Shown: positions 8,579 through 16,819 of the stretch, in pieces | Layout of the letters: every line of letters begins with the position of its first letter | How positions within the stretch are numbered: the stretch's first letter is position 1 | Assembly (NCBI GenBank): GCA_910574805.1 | Contig: CAJTCV010000002.1 | Coordinates: 310,001-374,000, forward strand | DNA from: Lachnospiraceae bacterium | Lineage (GTDB): Bacteria; Bacillota; Clostridia; Lachnospirales; Lachnospiraceae | Reading direction: 5' to 3' | Length of the DNA: 64,000 nt | Program-made: the position numbers and the translations under genes | Notes under the pieces: model-generated | Database searches by the model: none | Told to the model about the DNA's origin: nothing | The model's input: only the letters and a program-made list of their open reading frames with translations

Positions 8579-11500
8579 ATGATTGTAAAAACAGACCGCG
8601 GGCAGGAGCTGCTTTTGCATGTGCTGGATCTGCTGGAGCTGACGGAAAAGAACCGGGCGCTGGCGGAACGGTATCTGGATCTGTCAGAGCCGGAGGACGG
8701 GAGTCTGCTTCAGGAGGTGGAAAATCAGAATTTCCGCAAACTGGACAGGAAGATATCAAATGAGATTTATTACAGCTTTCTGACTCATATAAAAAAACGG
8801 AATGAGTCTCTGACAGGGAGATTTGTCCGGCTTGTGACAAGGATCGGGGGGACGACGGCCAGCCCCATGCTGTCGGTCTACGGTTACGACGGGGATTTCG
8901 ATGCCGTTGCGGGGTTCCTTTCCCCTGTGGAGACGGCGGCTCTCAGGGCAGAATATATCGCCTGGCACGAGTCTGCTCTGAATGAAAGAAAGCTCCGGTT
9001 TCTGGTGGATATGGGCAGAGAGGATCCGGAGTCCCTGCTTCGGATGACTGCACTCTGCTACAATGAGGATGGGGTAAATACAAGGATGTTCCTGACTGCG
9101 GTCTATCTCCACTGTGTAAAGCCGCAGGAGGAGGCCAGGGGCAGGCTGTATGTGCCTGCGGAAGAAGAGAGAGTGGAGGATGCTCCGGACCGTATCCGGG
9201 AAATGCGGGAATATCTGGAACAGCGGCTGATTGGAAACATCGAGGGTTTCTTTCAGATGAAGGACAGGCCGGAAGGAGAGGACCTGGAACGGCTGAAGGA
9301 ATTTGTGAGGGAATCGGATCCGGAAGAGCCCATCCCTCCGGAGGTCCGGGCGGTGCTGTCCGGAAGAAAGCGGTCTCAGTATCTGCTGAGCTTCCTGACT
9401 TTTCTGGCATTTCTGTCCGTGGAACATTCGGACCGGTTCGTGGCTGTGGTGCGTCTTTCCATGGCGCTGGAGGGAGAGGGGATTCCCGATGTCCCGCTGG
9501 ACAGCTGCCGGAATGTGGGGGAAGAGTGGTTTGAACGCCATGCAGAGGCGCTGGAGGCGGTTCTGCCGGAGGGAGAAGAAGAGGCTTATATCCGCTGGGC
9601 GGTCCGGGGAAAGAACAGCCTGGTTCTGAGGCGGATGGCGAAGAAAGCGCCGGACGTATTCCGAAGGCTCTTCCAGGGCGATCCGGAAGAGGATCCGGGG
9701 AATGCCGCCCGGGAGAAGCTGCTTTCCACGGAGCTCTACGGATATGCGGTGAGGCAGCTTAAGAAAGGAAATCCGAAGCTGTATGAAGAGCTTGCACCTG
9801 AGCTGATGGAGGATTACCGGAGACTTGCTGCAAAGGAGGTTACGGAGAGATATAAGCCGGCACAGGAGCTGGCTGAACAGTATGTGCTGGGAGAGCAGGA
9901 GCTGGACGTTGTTCTGCCGTATGTAAAAGAGTGGCGGGATCTGTACCTCTATGGTTACCAGCGGGACCGTCAGCTGCGCAGTTATCTGGAGGGCGGCCTT
10001 GCCGGACTTCATAAAAGGGCGCTGATTCTGGAGTGTCTCTGCCTGAGAGACGGATATTTCCGGCTGTACTGGCTGATGGATGGACGGGAGGACGATACAG
10101 GTCAGAATGATTACCGCCGGATCCTGGATCCGGGGCAGATCGATGCACTCCTTGCACTCATGGACGAAGAACAGGTACCTGCATCGTATCAGATCGAATT
10201 TCTCGGCAGTACCTATAACGGGTTCTATGACTATGACGGGGAGCAGGTCTGCCAGACAGACAGCGGCATGCAGCGGTGCGTGGAGGCGCTTCTGAAGCGG
10301 CATGGAAGCTGGGACGGCGCTTATGAAGAGGCTGTGAAGGGAACACTGGCCAATGGGCGCATTCTGGCGGCCCGGGTACTGGCAGAGCTGGGAGATGCAT
10401 ATAAAGAAACGCTGTTCTCCTGTGCCTCAGACAGTGCAAAGCAGATGAAGAAGCTTCTGATCAGGATCTGTGCGGAGCATCGGGACTGGGAGGCGGACAT
10501 GCTTGAGATGCTGAAGGGCAAAAAGGCTGCCATGCGGGAGCTGGCCGTACAGGTACTGACAGGATGGGGGACGGAGGATTACCGGGAGCCTCTTACGCAG
10601 GCGCTGGAGGCGGAGAAGACAAAGAAAGTAAAGGAACTGATCCAGAAGGCTCTGTCTGCGGACGGACAGGAAACGGGAGAACTGTCTCCGGAAAGGCTGA
10701 TAAGCGAACTCCTGTTCGGAGGAGCGAAGCGCAGGCTGTCCTGGTTCCCGGAGGAGGAACGGCCCCCGGTCCGCAGAAAGGATCAGAAAGAGGCGTCGGA
10801 AGACTGTCTGGCGGCCATTCTGGTGGCCTATGCCAATATGAACATACCCGGCATCAACGAGGATGCCGGAAAGCTGGCGGCAGAGCTGGAGCCGGGAGAT
10901 CTGGCCGGCTATGTACGGAGCGCGTATGAGTTCTGGATGAAAGACGGCGCTCAGGCGAAGAAGAAATGGGTGCTCTATGCCGCGTCCATCCACGGCGGGG
11001 AGGAAATCGTCCCGGTTCTGTATGCGCAGATTCAGGAGTGGGCCAGAGGCACCCGGGGGGCGATGGCGGCAGAAGCAGTCAGAGCGCTGGCGCTGAACGG
11101 GACCTCCACAGCCCTTTTGCTGGTGGATCAGATCGCCCGTAAGTTCCGGTTCCGTCAGGTGAAGGCGGCTGCGGCAAATGCGCTGTCGGCTGCGGCGGAG
11201 CAGCTTGGCATCACGAGGGAGGAGCTGGAGGACCGGATCGTGCCGGATCTGGGATTTGACGGACAGATGGAACGGATCTTCGACTATGGACGCAGGACGT
11301 TTCGGGTGGTGTTGACGCCGGCTCTGACGCTGGAGGTATACGATGAGAAGGGAAAGAAGCTGAAAAATCTCCCCGCGCCCGGCAAACAGGATGATCCGGA
11401 GACGGCGAAGGCATCCTCGGACGCCTGGAAGCTTCTGAAGAAGCAGCTGAAAACCGTATCGGCGAATCAGGCGCTGCGTCTCTCTCAGGCGCTGGGATCA

Positions 11501-12205
11501 GGCAGGAGCTGGCGGACGGCCCGGTGGCAGGAGCTCTTTGTGAAAAATCCGGTCATGCATCAGTTTGCCACGGGACTGATCTGGGGCGTATATGAAGACG
11601 GAAAGCTGCATACGGCATTCCGCTACATGGAGGACGGAAGCTTTAATACAGTGGAGGAAGAGGAGTATGAGCTGCCGGAAGACGGTGTGATCGCTCTGGT
11701 CCACCCTCTGGAGCTGTCAGAAGATCTTCTGGCCGCCTGGAAGGAGCAGCTGTCAGACTATGAGATCGTCCAGCCGGTGGAACAGCTGGAGCGCCCGGTC
11801 TATACGGTTACGGAGGAGGAAAAGGAAGCGACGGAGGTGTCCCGCTTCGGAGGACTTGTGCTGAACGGCCTGTCTCTGGCCGGAAAGCTCCTGAACATGG
11901 GCTGGTATCGGGGAGAGATCCTGGACGGGGGCGGATATTATGAATTCGGCAGAATGGACGGGGACGTGGCTGTGAAACTGGAATTTTCCGGCTGCAGCGT
12001 GGGATATGAGAATGAAGAGGTGGTTGTCTATGGCATCAGCTTCCATAAACCGGGGCAGGCGAAAAGAGCGGGACATACCTGGGAGACGGAGCGTTATCGG
12101 CTCTCTGAGGTTGATCCCAGATATTTCAGCGAGATCCTTCTGCAGGTCGCCGGAGCCACGGCTTCGGCCGGAGAGCGGCGTCCCTATCCGGAGTGCAGGG
12201 AATAA
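8579..12205 (+). CDS. DUF4132 protein (YehI/MolR-like)
   Basis: A 1208-residue protein, close to E. coli YehI in size. The start at 8579 follows GAGGGGAGA, 17 bases after the SWIM gene. An open frame extends further upstream inside that gene but has no ribosome site. The long middle looks like repeated helical, HEAT-like units (for example AEAVRALALNGTSTAL near 840-855). The C-terminal 300 residues carry the DUF4132 signature, including DYEIVQPVEQLERPVY and the final LEFSG...GISFH section. The related E. coli gene was once named molR for an effect on molybdate metabolism. No WGR domain was seen here. Function unknown; last gene of the cluster. Confidence 0.82.
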   Translation: MIVKTDRGQELLLHVLDLLELTEKNRALAERYLDLSEPEDGSLLQEVENQNFRKLDRKISNEIYYSFLTHIKKRNESLTGRFVRLVTRIGGTTASPMLSVYGYDGDFDAVAGFLSPVETAALRAEYIAWHESALNERKLRFLVDMGREDPESLLRMTALCYNEDGVNTRMFLTAVYLHCVKPQEEARGRLYVPAEEERVEDAPDRIREMREYLEQRLIGNIEGFFQMKDRPEGEDLERLKEFVRESDPEEPIPPEVRAVLSGRKRSQYLLSFLTFLAFLSVEHSDRFVAVVRLSMALEGEGIPDVPLDSCRNVGEEWFERHAEALEAVLPEGEEEAYIRWAVRGKNSLVLRRMAKKAPDVFRRLFQGDPEEDPGNAAREKLLSTELYGYAVRQLKKGNPKLYEELAPELMEDYRRLAAKEVTERYKPAQELAEQYVLGEQELDVVLPYVKEWRDLYLYGYQRDRQLRSYLEGGLAGLHKRALILECLCLRDGYFRLYWLMDGREDDTGQNDYRRILDPGQIDALLALMDEEQVPASYQIEFLGSTYNGFYDYDGEQVCQTDSGMQRCVEALLKRHGSWDGAYEEAVKGTLANGRILAARVLAELGDAYKETLFSCASDSAKQMKKLLIRICAEHRDWEADMLEMLKGKKAAMRELAVQVLTGWGTEDYREPLTQALEAEKTKKVKELIQKALSADGQETGELSPERLISELLFGGAKRRLSWFPEEERPPVRRKDQKEASEDCLAAILVAYANMNIPGINEDAGKLAAELEPGDLAGYVRSAYEFWMKDGAQAKKKWVLYAASIHGGEEIVPVLYAQIQEWARGTRGAMAAEAVRALALNGTSTALLLVDQIARKFRFRQVKAAAANALSAAAEQLGITREELEDRIVPDLGFDGQMERIFDYGRRTFRVVLTPALTLEVYDEKGKKLKNLPAPGKQDDPETAKASSDAWKLLKKQLKTVSANQALRLSQALGSGRSWRTARWQELFVKNPVMHQFATGLIWGVYEDGKLHTAFRYMEDGSFNTVEEEEYELPEDGVIALVHPLELSEDLLAAWKEQLSDYEIVQPVEQLERPVYTVTEEEKEATEVSRFGGLVLNGLSLAGKLLNMGWYRGEILDGGGYYEFGRMDGDVAVKLEFSGCSVGYENEEVVVYGISFHKPGQAKRAGHTWETERYRLSEVDPRYFSEILLQVAGATASAGERRPYPECRE

Positions 12206-12221
12206 AAAGTACAGAGGTACC

Positions 12222-12250
12222 TTGCGAAAATCCTTTCGTTCAGTTATAAT
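12222..12250 (+). promoter_or_regulatory. Promoter before the coiled-coil gene
   Basis: TTGCGA (12222-12227), 17-base spacer, TATAAT (12245-12250). It lies in the 144-base gap after the DUF4132 gene and marks a new transcription unit. Confidence 0.65.
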
Positions 12251-12349
12251 TACCATGAAATTACAAAAGTTTTGTGGATGAAGATACAAAAGATTTTGCT
12301 GATAGAAAGATCATGGTAGAACAGAACACCGAAAAGGAGTATGGAAGAG

Positions 12350-12934
12350 ATGAGCAACAGTCGTATTGAACAGATCATTGAAGAGATCGAAGATTATATC
12401 GACACCTGTAAGGGCCCGCTGCTTGGATCCGGGGACAGAATCATCGTGGACCGGGGCAGGCTTGAAGAGCTGCTGCGGGAACTTCGGATGAAGACCCCGG
12501 AGGAGATCAAGCGCTACCAGAAGGTTCTGGCCAACAAGGACGCGATCCTGGCCGATGCCCAGAAGCGTGCCCAGGCCATCGTCGCTCAGGCGAATATCCA
12601 GAATCAGGAGATGGTCAATGAGCATGAGATCATGCAGCAGGCATACGAGCAGGCGAATCAGGTCATTGACACCGCCACGCAGCAGGCACAGGAGATCCTG
12701 AACAATGCCACCAGAGATGCCAATGAGATCCGGTATGGAGCCATCCAGTACACGGATGACCGTCTGGCGGAGCTTCAGGACATGGTGCAGCGGATGGTGG
12801 AGACGTCCAATTCCCGTTATGAGGCAATGATGAATAATTTTCAGGAATTCTATGTACTGATCACCAGCAACCGGGAAGAACTCATACCCCAGCCGCCAGC
12901 GGCACCAGAAGGAACACCAGAAGAGCAGTCATGA
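12350..12934 (+). CDS. Coiled-coil ATPase-subunit-E-like / DivIVA-like protein
   Basis: A 194-residue protein with a long Gln/Ala/Glu-rich helical segment (about residues 45-165), no signal and a Pro-rich tail. Proteins of this type are annotated as V/F-type ATPase subunit or DivIVA-like and are common beside coaD and ylbJ in Lachnospiraceae; their role is not established. The start at 12350 is preferred because AAGGAG lies 10 bases ahead; the ATG at 12341 is too close to that site and would add three residues. Its last 53 bases overlap the end of ylbJ on the other strand. Confidence 0.7.
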   Translation: MSNSRIEQIIEEIEDYIDTCKGPLLGSGDRIIVDRGRLEELLRELRMKTPEEIKRYQKVLANKDAILADAQKRAQAIVAQANIQNQEMVNEHEIMQQAYEQANQVIDTATQQAQEILNNATRDANEIRYGAIQYTDDRLAELQDMVQRMVETSNSRYEAMMNNFQEFYVLITSNREELIPQPPAAPEGTPEEQS

Positions 12935-13847
12935 TCCGTCCTCTGAGCCATGTCCGGATGGAGAGGGGCGTGCCGGAGAGGACGCTCTGTGTCTGCGCAC
13001 AGATGCACAGGCCGCCGAAGGCTGCGCCGGTACATACAAAGGCCGTCCGGTATACATCGGGAAGTGCGGGCAGGGCGGCGATCCGGTCGGCGCCGCAGCT
13101 GATCTCCAGAAGGGCGCTTAAGAAGGCCAGCGTGGAGGCAGACAGGGGCAGGAGGCGCAGGAACTGCACCAGGATCGTGAACAGCATGATATAGCCGCCC
13201 AGCCGGGTGATCGTGGAAAATCCGTCCATCATACAGGCATCCAGCATCGGAAAATCCAGCCGGTGCAGCGGTGCCTGTTTTTTCATGTGTGAACCGCCGG
13301 CAGCAGAGCGCCGGAGGGACTGTCCGCCGTCAGCGGACACATGGGGAAGATGGTAAAAAGGCCGGGTGAGCAGTCCGTAGGCCAGAGGGATCCCGTAAAA
13401 CAGGGCGGTCAGCCTCCAGGGGACGGAGGGGAAGGAGAGCTTCAGGAGGCAGATGTAATTGAAGAAAAAAGCAGGGCTTACGTTGTTGCAGAAGCCCAGG
13501 AGATAATCCCCTTCTTCCGGAGCTATGTGCTCTTCCCGAACCAGGTCGGCGATGACCTTGGCACCCATGGGAAAGCCGCACAGAAAGCCCAGGAGCACGG
13601 CGTAGCAGCCTTCCTCCGAGATCCGGAAAATCCGTCTGAGCACGGGGGCATAGAAGGGAGTCAGATACCGGAACATGCCGGTGGCCACCAGCAGGTTGGA
13701 CAGGATCATAAAGGGCAGCAGGGAGGGCAGGACTGCCGTATACCACAGAGTCAGCCCCAGCGTGCATCCGGATGCGGCGGTACCCGGGTGGGTGAAGAAC
13801 AGAAGAAGCAGGCAGGTTACCAGGAGAATACAAAGTATCTTTTTCAA
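12882..13847 (-). CDS. ylbJ: Sporulation integral membrane protein YlbJ
   Basis: A 321-residue polytopic membrane protein with about eight hydrophobic segments. It has the nucleoside-recognition (Gate)-type features of YlbJ, notably GFLCGFPMGAKV (about residues 86-97) and the FCNNVSPAF block typical of this family. In Bacillus ylbJ is sigma-E dependent and needed for heat-resistant spores. The start is TTG at 13847 with GGTGG upstream; the next codons read Lys-Lys-Ile, giving a normal membrane N-terminus. The 3' end overlaps the convergent coiled-coil gene. A hydrophilic insert lies near residues 170-195. Confidence 0.85.
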   Translation of the reverse strand: MKKILCILLVTCLLLLFFTHPGTAASGCTLGLTLWYTAVLPSLLPFMILSNLLVATGMFRYLTPFYAPVLRRIFRISEEGCYAVLLGFLCGFPMGAKVIADLVREEHIAPEEGDYLLGFCNNVSPAFFFNYICLLKLSFPSVPWRLTALFYGIPLAYGLLTRPFYHLPHVSADGGQSLRRSAAGGSHMKKQAPLHRLDFPMLDACMMDGFSTITRLGGYIMLFTILVQFLRLLPLSASTLAFLSALLEISCGADRIAALPALPDVYRTAFVCTGAAFGGLCICAQTQSVLSGTPLSIRTWLRGRIMTALLVFLLVPLAAGV

Positions 13848-13902
13848 GAAGCCACCATATAATGAACTAATTCCCTACATTTTATGGGGCAAGCGGTAAA
13901 AT

Positions 13903-14568
13903 ATGAATCCGATCCGTAAGATCGCATGTTATCTTATTCTGGTCCTCCTCCTGAACTGCGTGGTGCAGGGGGAGATGATCTGGCTGGAAGAGCTTCTGGA
14001 GGGACAGATCCCCTCCGAACAGAACACGAAGAGCGAGTTCGAGATTTACCGGGATACGATGGAGCTGGTATGGGAGGAGCTGATATGGTTTCCGGTTCCT
14101 CTCTCCGGCACCAACGAACAGGCGACGGTGGCCTTTGAGAATTCCTGGATGGCAGAACGAAACTACGGAGGAAAAAGGAGCCACGAAGGAACAGATCTGA
14201 TGGCGTCCATCGATGAATCCGGGTATTATCCGGTGGTCAGCATCACCGACGGCGTGATCGAGCAGGCAGGCTGGCTGGAAAAGGGAGGCTGGCGTGTGGG
14301 CGTGCGCTCCGGCAACGGCAATTATTATTACTATGCTCATCTGGCGTCCTATGCGGGAGAGTGGGAGACCGGCGATCCGGTCCACGCGGGTGATCTCCTG
14401 GGGTATATGGGAGACACCGGTTACGGGCCGGAGGGGACCACAGGACAGTTCCCGGTCCATCTCCATCTGGGCATCTATGTGCCCCTGGGCGCCGATCAGG
14501 AGCTGGCGGTGAACCCCTACTGGATGCTGAAATATCTGGAAAATAAAAAATTAACCTATTCTTATTAG
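13903..14568 (+). CDS. M23-family peptidase (LytM domain)
   Basis: A 221-residue protein with an N-terminal hydrophobic segment (residues 6-22), likely a membrane anchor or signal, and a C-terminal M23 domain. The zinc ligands are present: H94 and D98 in HEGTD and the HLH of VHLHLG (H186, H188), with H146 also placed correctly. M23 enzymes cleave peptide crosslinks in peptidoglycan. It is divergent from ylbJ across 55 bases, which suggests a role in the cell wall, possibly during sporulation; that is inference from position. The ribosome site is weak. Confidence 0.85.
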   Translation: MNPIRKIACYLILVLLLNCVVQGEMIWLEELLEGQIPSEQNTKSEFEIYRDTMELVWEELIWFPVPLSGTNEQATVAFENSWMAERNYGGKRSHEGTDLMASIDESGYYPVVSITDGVIEQAGWLEKGGWRVGVRSGNGNYYYYAHLASYAGEWETGDPVHAGDLLGYMGDTGYGPEGTTGQFPVHLHLGIYVPLGADQELAVNPYWMLKYLENKKLTYSY

Positions 14569-14673
14569 GAGTGTTTTATGATACAATATCGGGAGACATT
14601 GTATCAGCGCCGGTCAGCATCTGCTTTTTTAAAGAAGACGGACGGCGTGCAGAGAACAGAGAGGGATTGCGGT

Positions 14674-16053
14674 ATGACGAAACTGCCGGCGGCTTTTGTG
14701 GAAAATATGAGGGAGATCCTGGGCGGGGAGCTGGAGGCTTATCTTGCGAGCTTTGAGAAGCCCCGCTTCATGGGACTCAGAGTGAATACGTCAAAGATCT
14801 CAGTGGAGGAATTCTGCCGTATCCAGCCCTTCCGGAGTCTCAGGAAGGTGCCCTGGGCGGACAACGGGTTTTATTACACGGAGGAGGACGCGCCCACGAA
14901 GCATCCCTATTATTATGCGGGACTGTATTATATCCAGGAACCCAGCGCCATGACGCCGGCGGCTGTGCTTCCGGTGGAAAAGGGGGAGCGGGTGCTGGAT
15001 CTGTGCGCCGCTCCCGGCGGGAAGGCCACAGAACTGGCAGCAAAGCTGTGTCATACGGGGCTGCTGGTTGCAAATGATGCCAGCGCCTCCAGAACCAAAG
15101 CACTTCTCAAGAATCTGGAAGTGTTCGGCATGCCCAATATCCTCATCACCAGTGAGATGGGGGACCGGCTGGACCGGTATTTTCATGCATATTTTGACAA
15201 AATTCTCATTGATGCGCCCTGCTCCGGGGAGGGGATGTTCCGAAAGCAGTCTCATATGATCCCGGCCTGGGAGAAGCAGGGACCGGAAGTATTTTCCAGA
15301 ATGCAGAGAGAGATTCTCTGTCAGGCGGCAGAGCTTCTGCGGCCGGGCGGGATGATGCTGTATTCCACCTGTACCTTTTCTCAGCTGGAAAATGAAGGCA
15401 GCGTGGATCACTTTCTGAGAGAGCATCCGGATTTTCATCTGGCGGATATTCCCTGGTGCGAGGGTTTCTGTCCGGGGCAGCCCGGTCTGGTGGGGAGCGC
15501 TTTTCCGCTGGAAAAATGCGTCCGGCTGTTTCCTCACAGAATCGACGGGGAGGGGCATTTTCTGGCGCTTCTTCAGCGGGACGGCGAGCGGACGGAGCAC
15601 AGACCGGAGGGGAGAAAGAAAGGTCCGAAGCTGCCGGCAGAGCTTGCGGAATTTCTGGAGGACGTGCGTATGCCCATGGATCCGGGGCGGATCCAGATCA
15701 AGGATACCAGAGTCTTTTTCATGCCGGAGGAGATTGGAGCGTGTCCTGGGCTTCGCTTCCTGCGCTCCGGGCTGTATATGGGAGAGCTTCTGAAGAAAAG
15801 ATTTGAGCCGAGCCAGGCGCTGGCCATGGCGCTGAAAAAAGAAGAATATGCGTCGGTCATCAATCTGTCCGCCTCCGACGAACGGGTGATCCGCTATTTG
15901 AAGGGAGAGACCATGGAGGTGGGAGAGAAAGAGAGCAGGAGAAGCACCGGCTGGCAGCTGGTCTGTGTGGACGGCTATCCCCTTGGGTGGGGGAAGCTGG
16001 TCGGGGGAACCCTGCGCAACAAATATTTTTCCGGATGGAGGATGAATGCATGA
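14674..16053 (+). CDS. RsmF/RsmB-like rRNA (cytosine-5) methyltransferase
   Basis: A 459-residue SAM-dependent RNA m5C methyltransferase of the NOL1/NOP2/Sun family. The SAM site is DLCAAPGGKAT (109-119). The two cysteines of the mechanism are present: C183 in DAPCSGEG and C233 in STCTFS. The C-terminal extension (from about 340) resembles the RNA-binding region of RsmF/YebU. The start at 14674 follows GAGAGGGA; an upstream frame from 14578 lacks a site. It overlaps the next gene by ATGA. The exact rRNA base cannot be read from sequence. Confidence 0.88.
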   Translation: MTKLPAAFVENMREILGGELEAYLASFEKPRFMGLRVNTSKISVEEFCRIQPFRSLRKVPWADNGFYYTEEDAPTKHPYYYAGLYYIQEPSAMTPAAVLPVEKGERVLDLCAAPGGKATELAAKLCHTGLLVANDASASRTKALLKNLEVFGMPNILITSEMGDRLDRYFHAYFDKILIDAPCSGEGMFRKQSHMIPAWEKQGPEVFSRMQREILCQAAELLRPGGMMLYSTCTFSQLENEGSVDHFLREHPDFHLADIPWCEGFCPGQPGLVGSAFPLEKCVRLFPHRIDGEGHFLALLQRDGERTEHRPEGRKKGPKLPAELAEFLEDVRMPMDPGRIQIKDTRVFFMPEEIGACPGLRFLRSGLYMGELLKKRFEPSQALAMALKKEEYASVINLSASDERVIRYLKGETMEVGEKESRRSTGWQLVCVDGYPLGWGKLVGGTLRNKYFSGWRMNA

Positions 16054-16796
16054 TGCGGCTGGACAGGCTGCTGTGCGAGGCAGGCTTCGGCAGCAGGAGT
16101 CACGTGAAGGTACTGGTGAAAAAGGGACTGGTGCAGGTAAACGGGGAGAAGGCAGAGCGCCCGGAGCAGAAGGTGGATGCAGAGAAGGACCGGATCGTCT
16201 GCGGAGGAAGAGAGGCGGTCCGCCGGTCCTTTGTCTACCTGATGCTGAACAAGCCTCCGGGCGTGGTGTCCGCCACGGAGGACGCGCGGGAACGGACGGT
16301 GCTGGACCTGCTTGAGGAAGAGGACAGAAAAGGCGTGTTTCCGGTGGGGCGGCTGGATAAGGATACGGAGGGGCTTCTGCTCCTGACCGACGACGGGGAG
16401 CTCTCCCACCGGCTGCTGTCGCCGAAAAATCATGTAGACAAGGTGTACCGGGCGAAGGTGGAGGGCCTTGTGACGGAGGAGCATGCGGTGAGGTTCCGGG
16501 AGGGCCTGGAGATCGGAGAGAAGGTGCCGACGCTCCCGGCGGAGCTTGAGATCCTCTCAGCCGGAGCGGTCAGCGAGGTGCAGGTGACGATCCGGGAAGG
16601 AAAATTTCATCAAATCAAACGTATGTTCGAGTCTGTAGACTGCCGGGTGGTATGGCTGAAACGCCTCCGCATGGGGACGCTTTCCCTGGACGGGGGACTG
16701 CCTGCGGGGGCATACCGGAGACTGACGGAGGAAGAAGTCGGGGCGCTCAGAGGGCTGGCGGGGCTGGTTTCAGGAGAACAGAGTGGGAAGGGCTGA
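16050..16796 (+). CDS. RsuA/RluB/E/F-family pseudouridine synthase
   Basis: A 248-residue pseudouridine synthase. An N-terminal S4 RNA-binding domain (about 2-60) precedes the catalytic domain. The active aspartate is D103 in GRLDKDTEG, the form seen in RsuA/RluB/E/F enzymes, and KFHQIKRMF is a second family block. It isomerises a uridine in rRNA. The start at 16050 overlaps the stop of the methyltransferase gene (ATGA) and has GGAGG 10 bases ahead. The pairing of a methyltransferase with a synthase indicates a ribosome-modification operon. Confidence 0.9.
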   Translation: MMRLDRLLCEAGFGSRSHVKVLVKKGLVQVNGEKAERPEQKVDAEKDRIVCGGREAVRRSFVYLMLNKPPGVVSATEDARERTVLDLLEEEDRKGVFPVGRLDKDTEGLLLLTDDGELSHRLLSPKNHVDKVYRAKVEGLVTEEHAVRFREGLEIGEKVPTLPAELEILSAGAVSEVQVTIREGKFHQIKRMFESVDCRVVWLKRLRMGTLSLDGGLPAGAYRRLTEEEVGALRGLAGLVSGEQSGKG

Positions 16797-16819
16797 TGCA
16801 GGAAGGAGCGGTGATCCGG

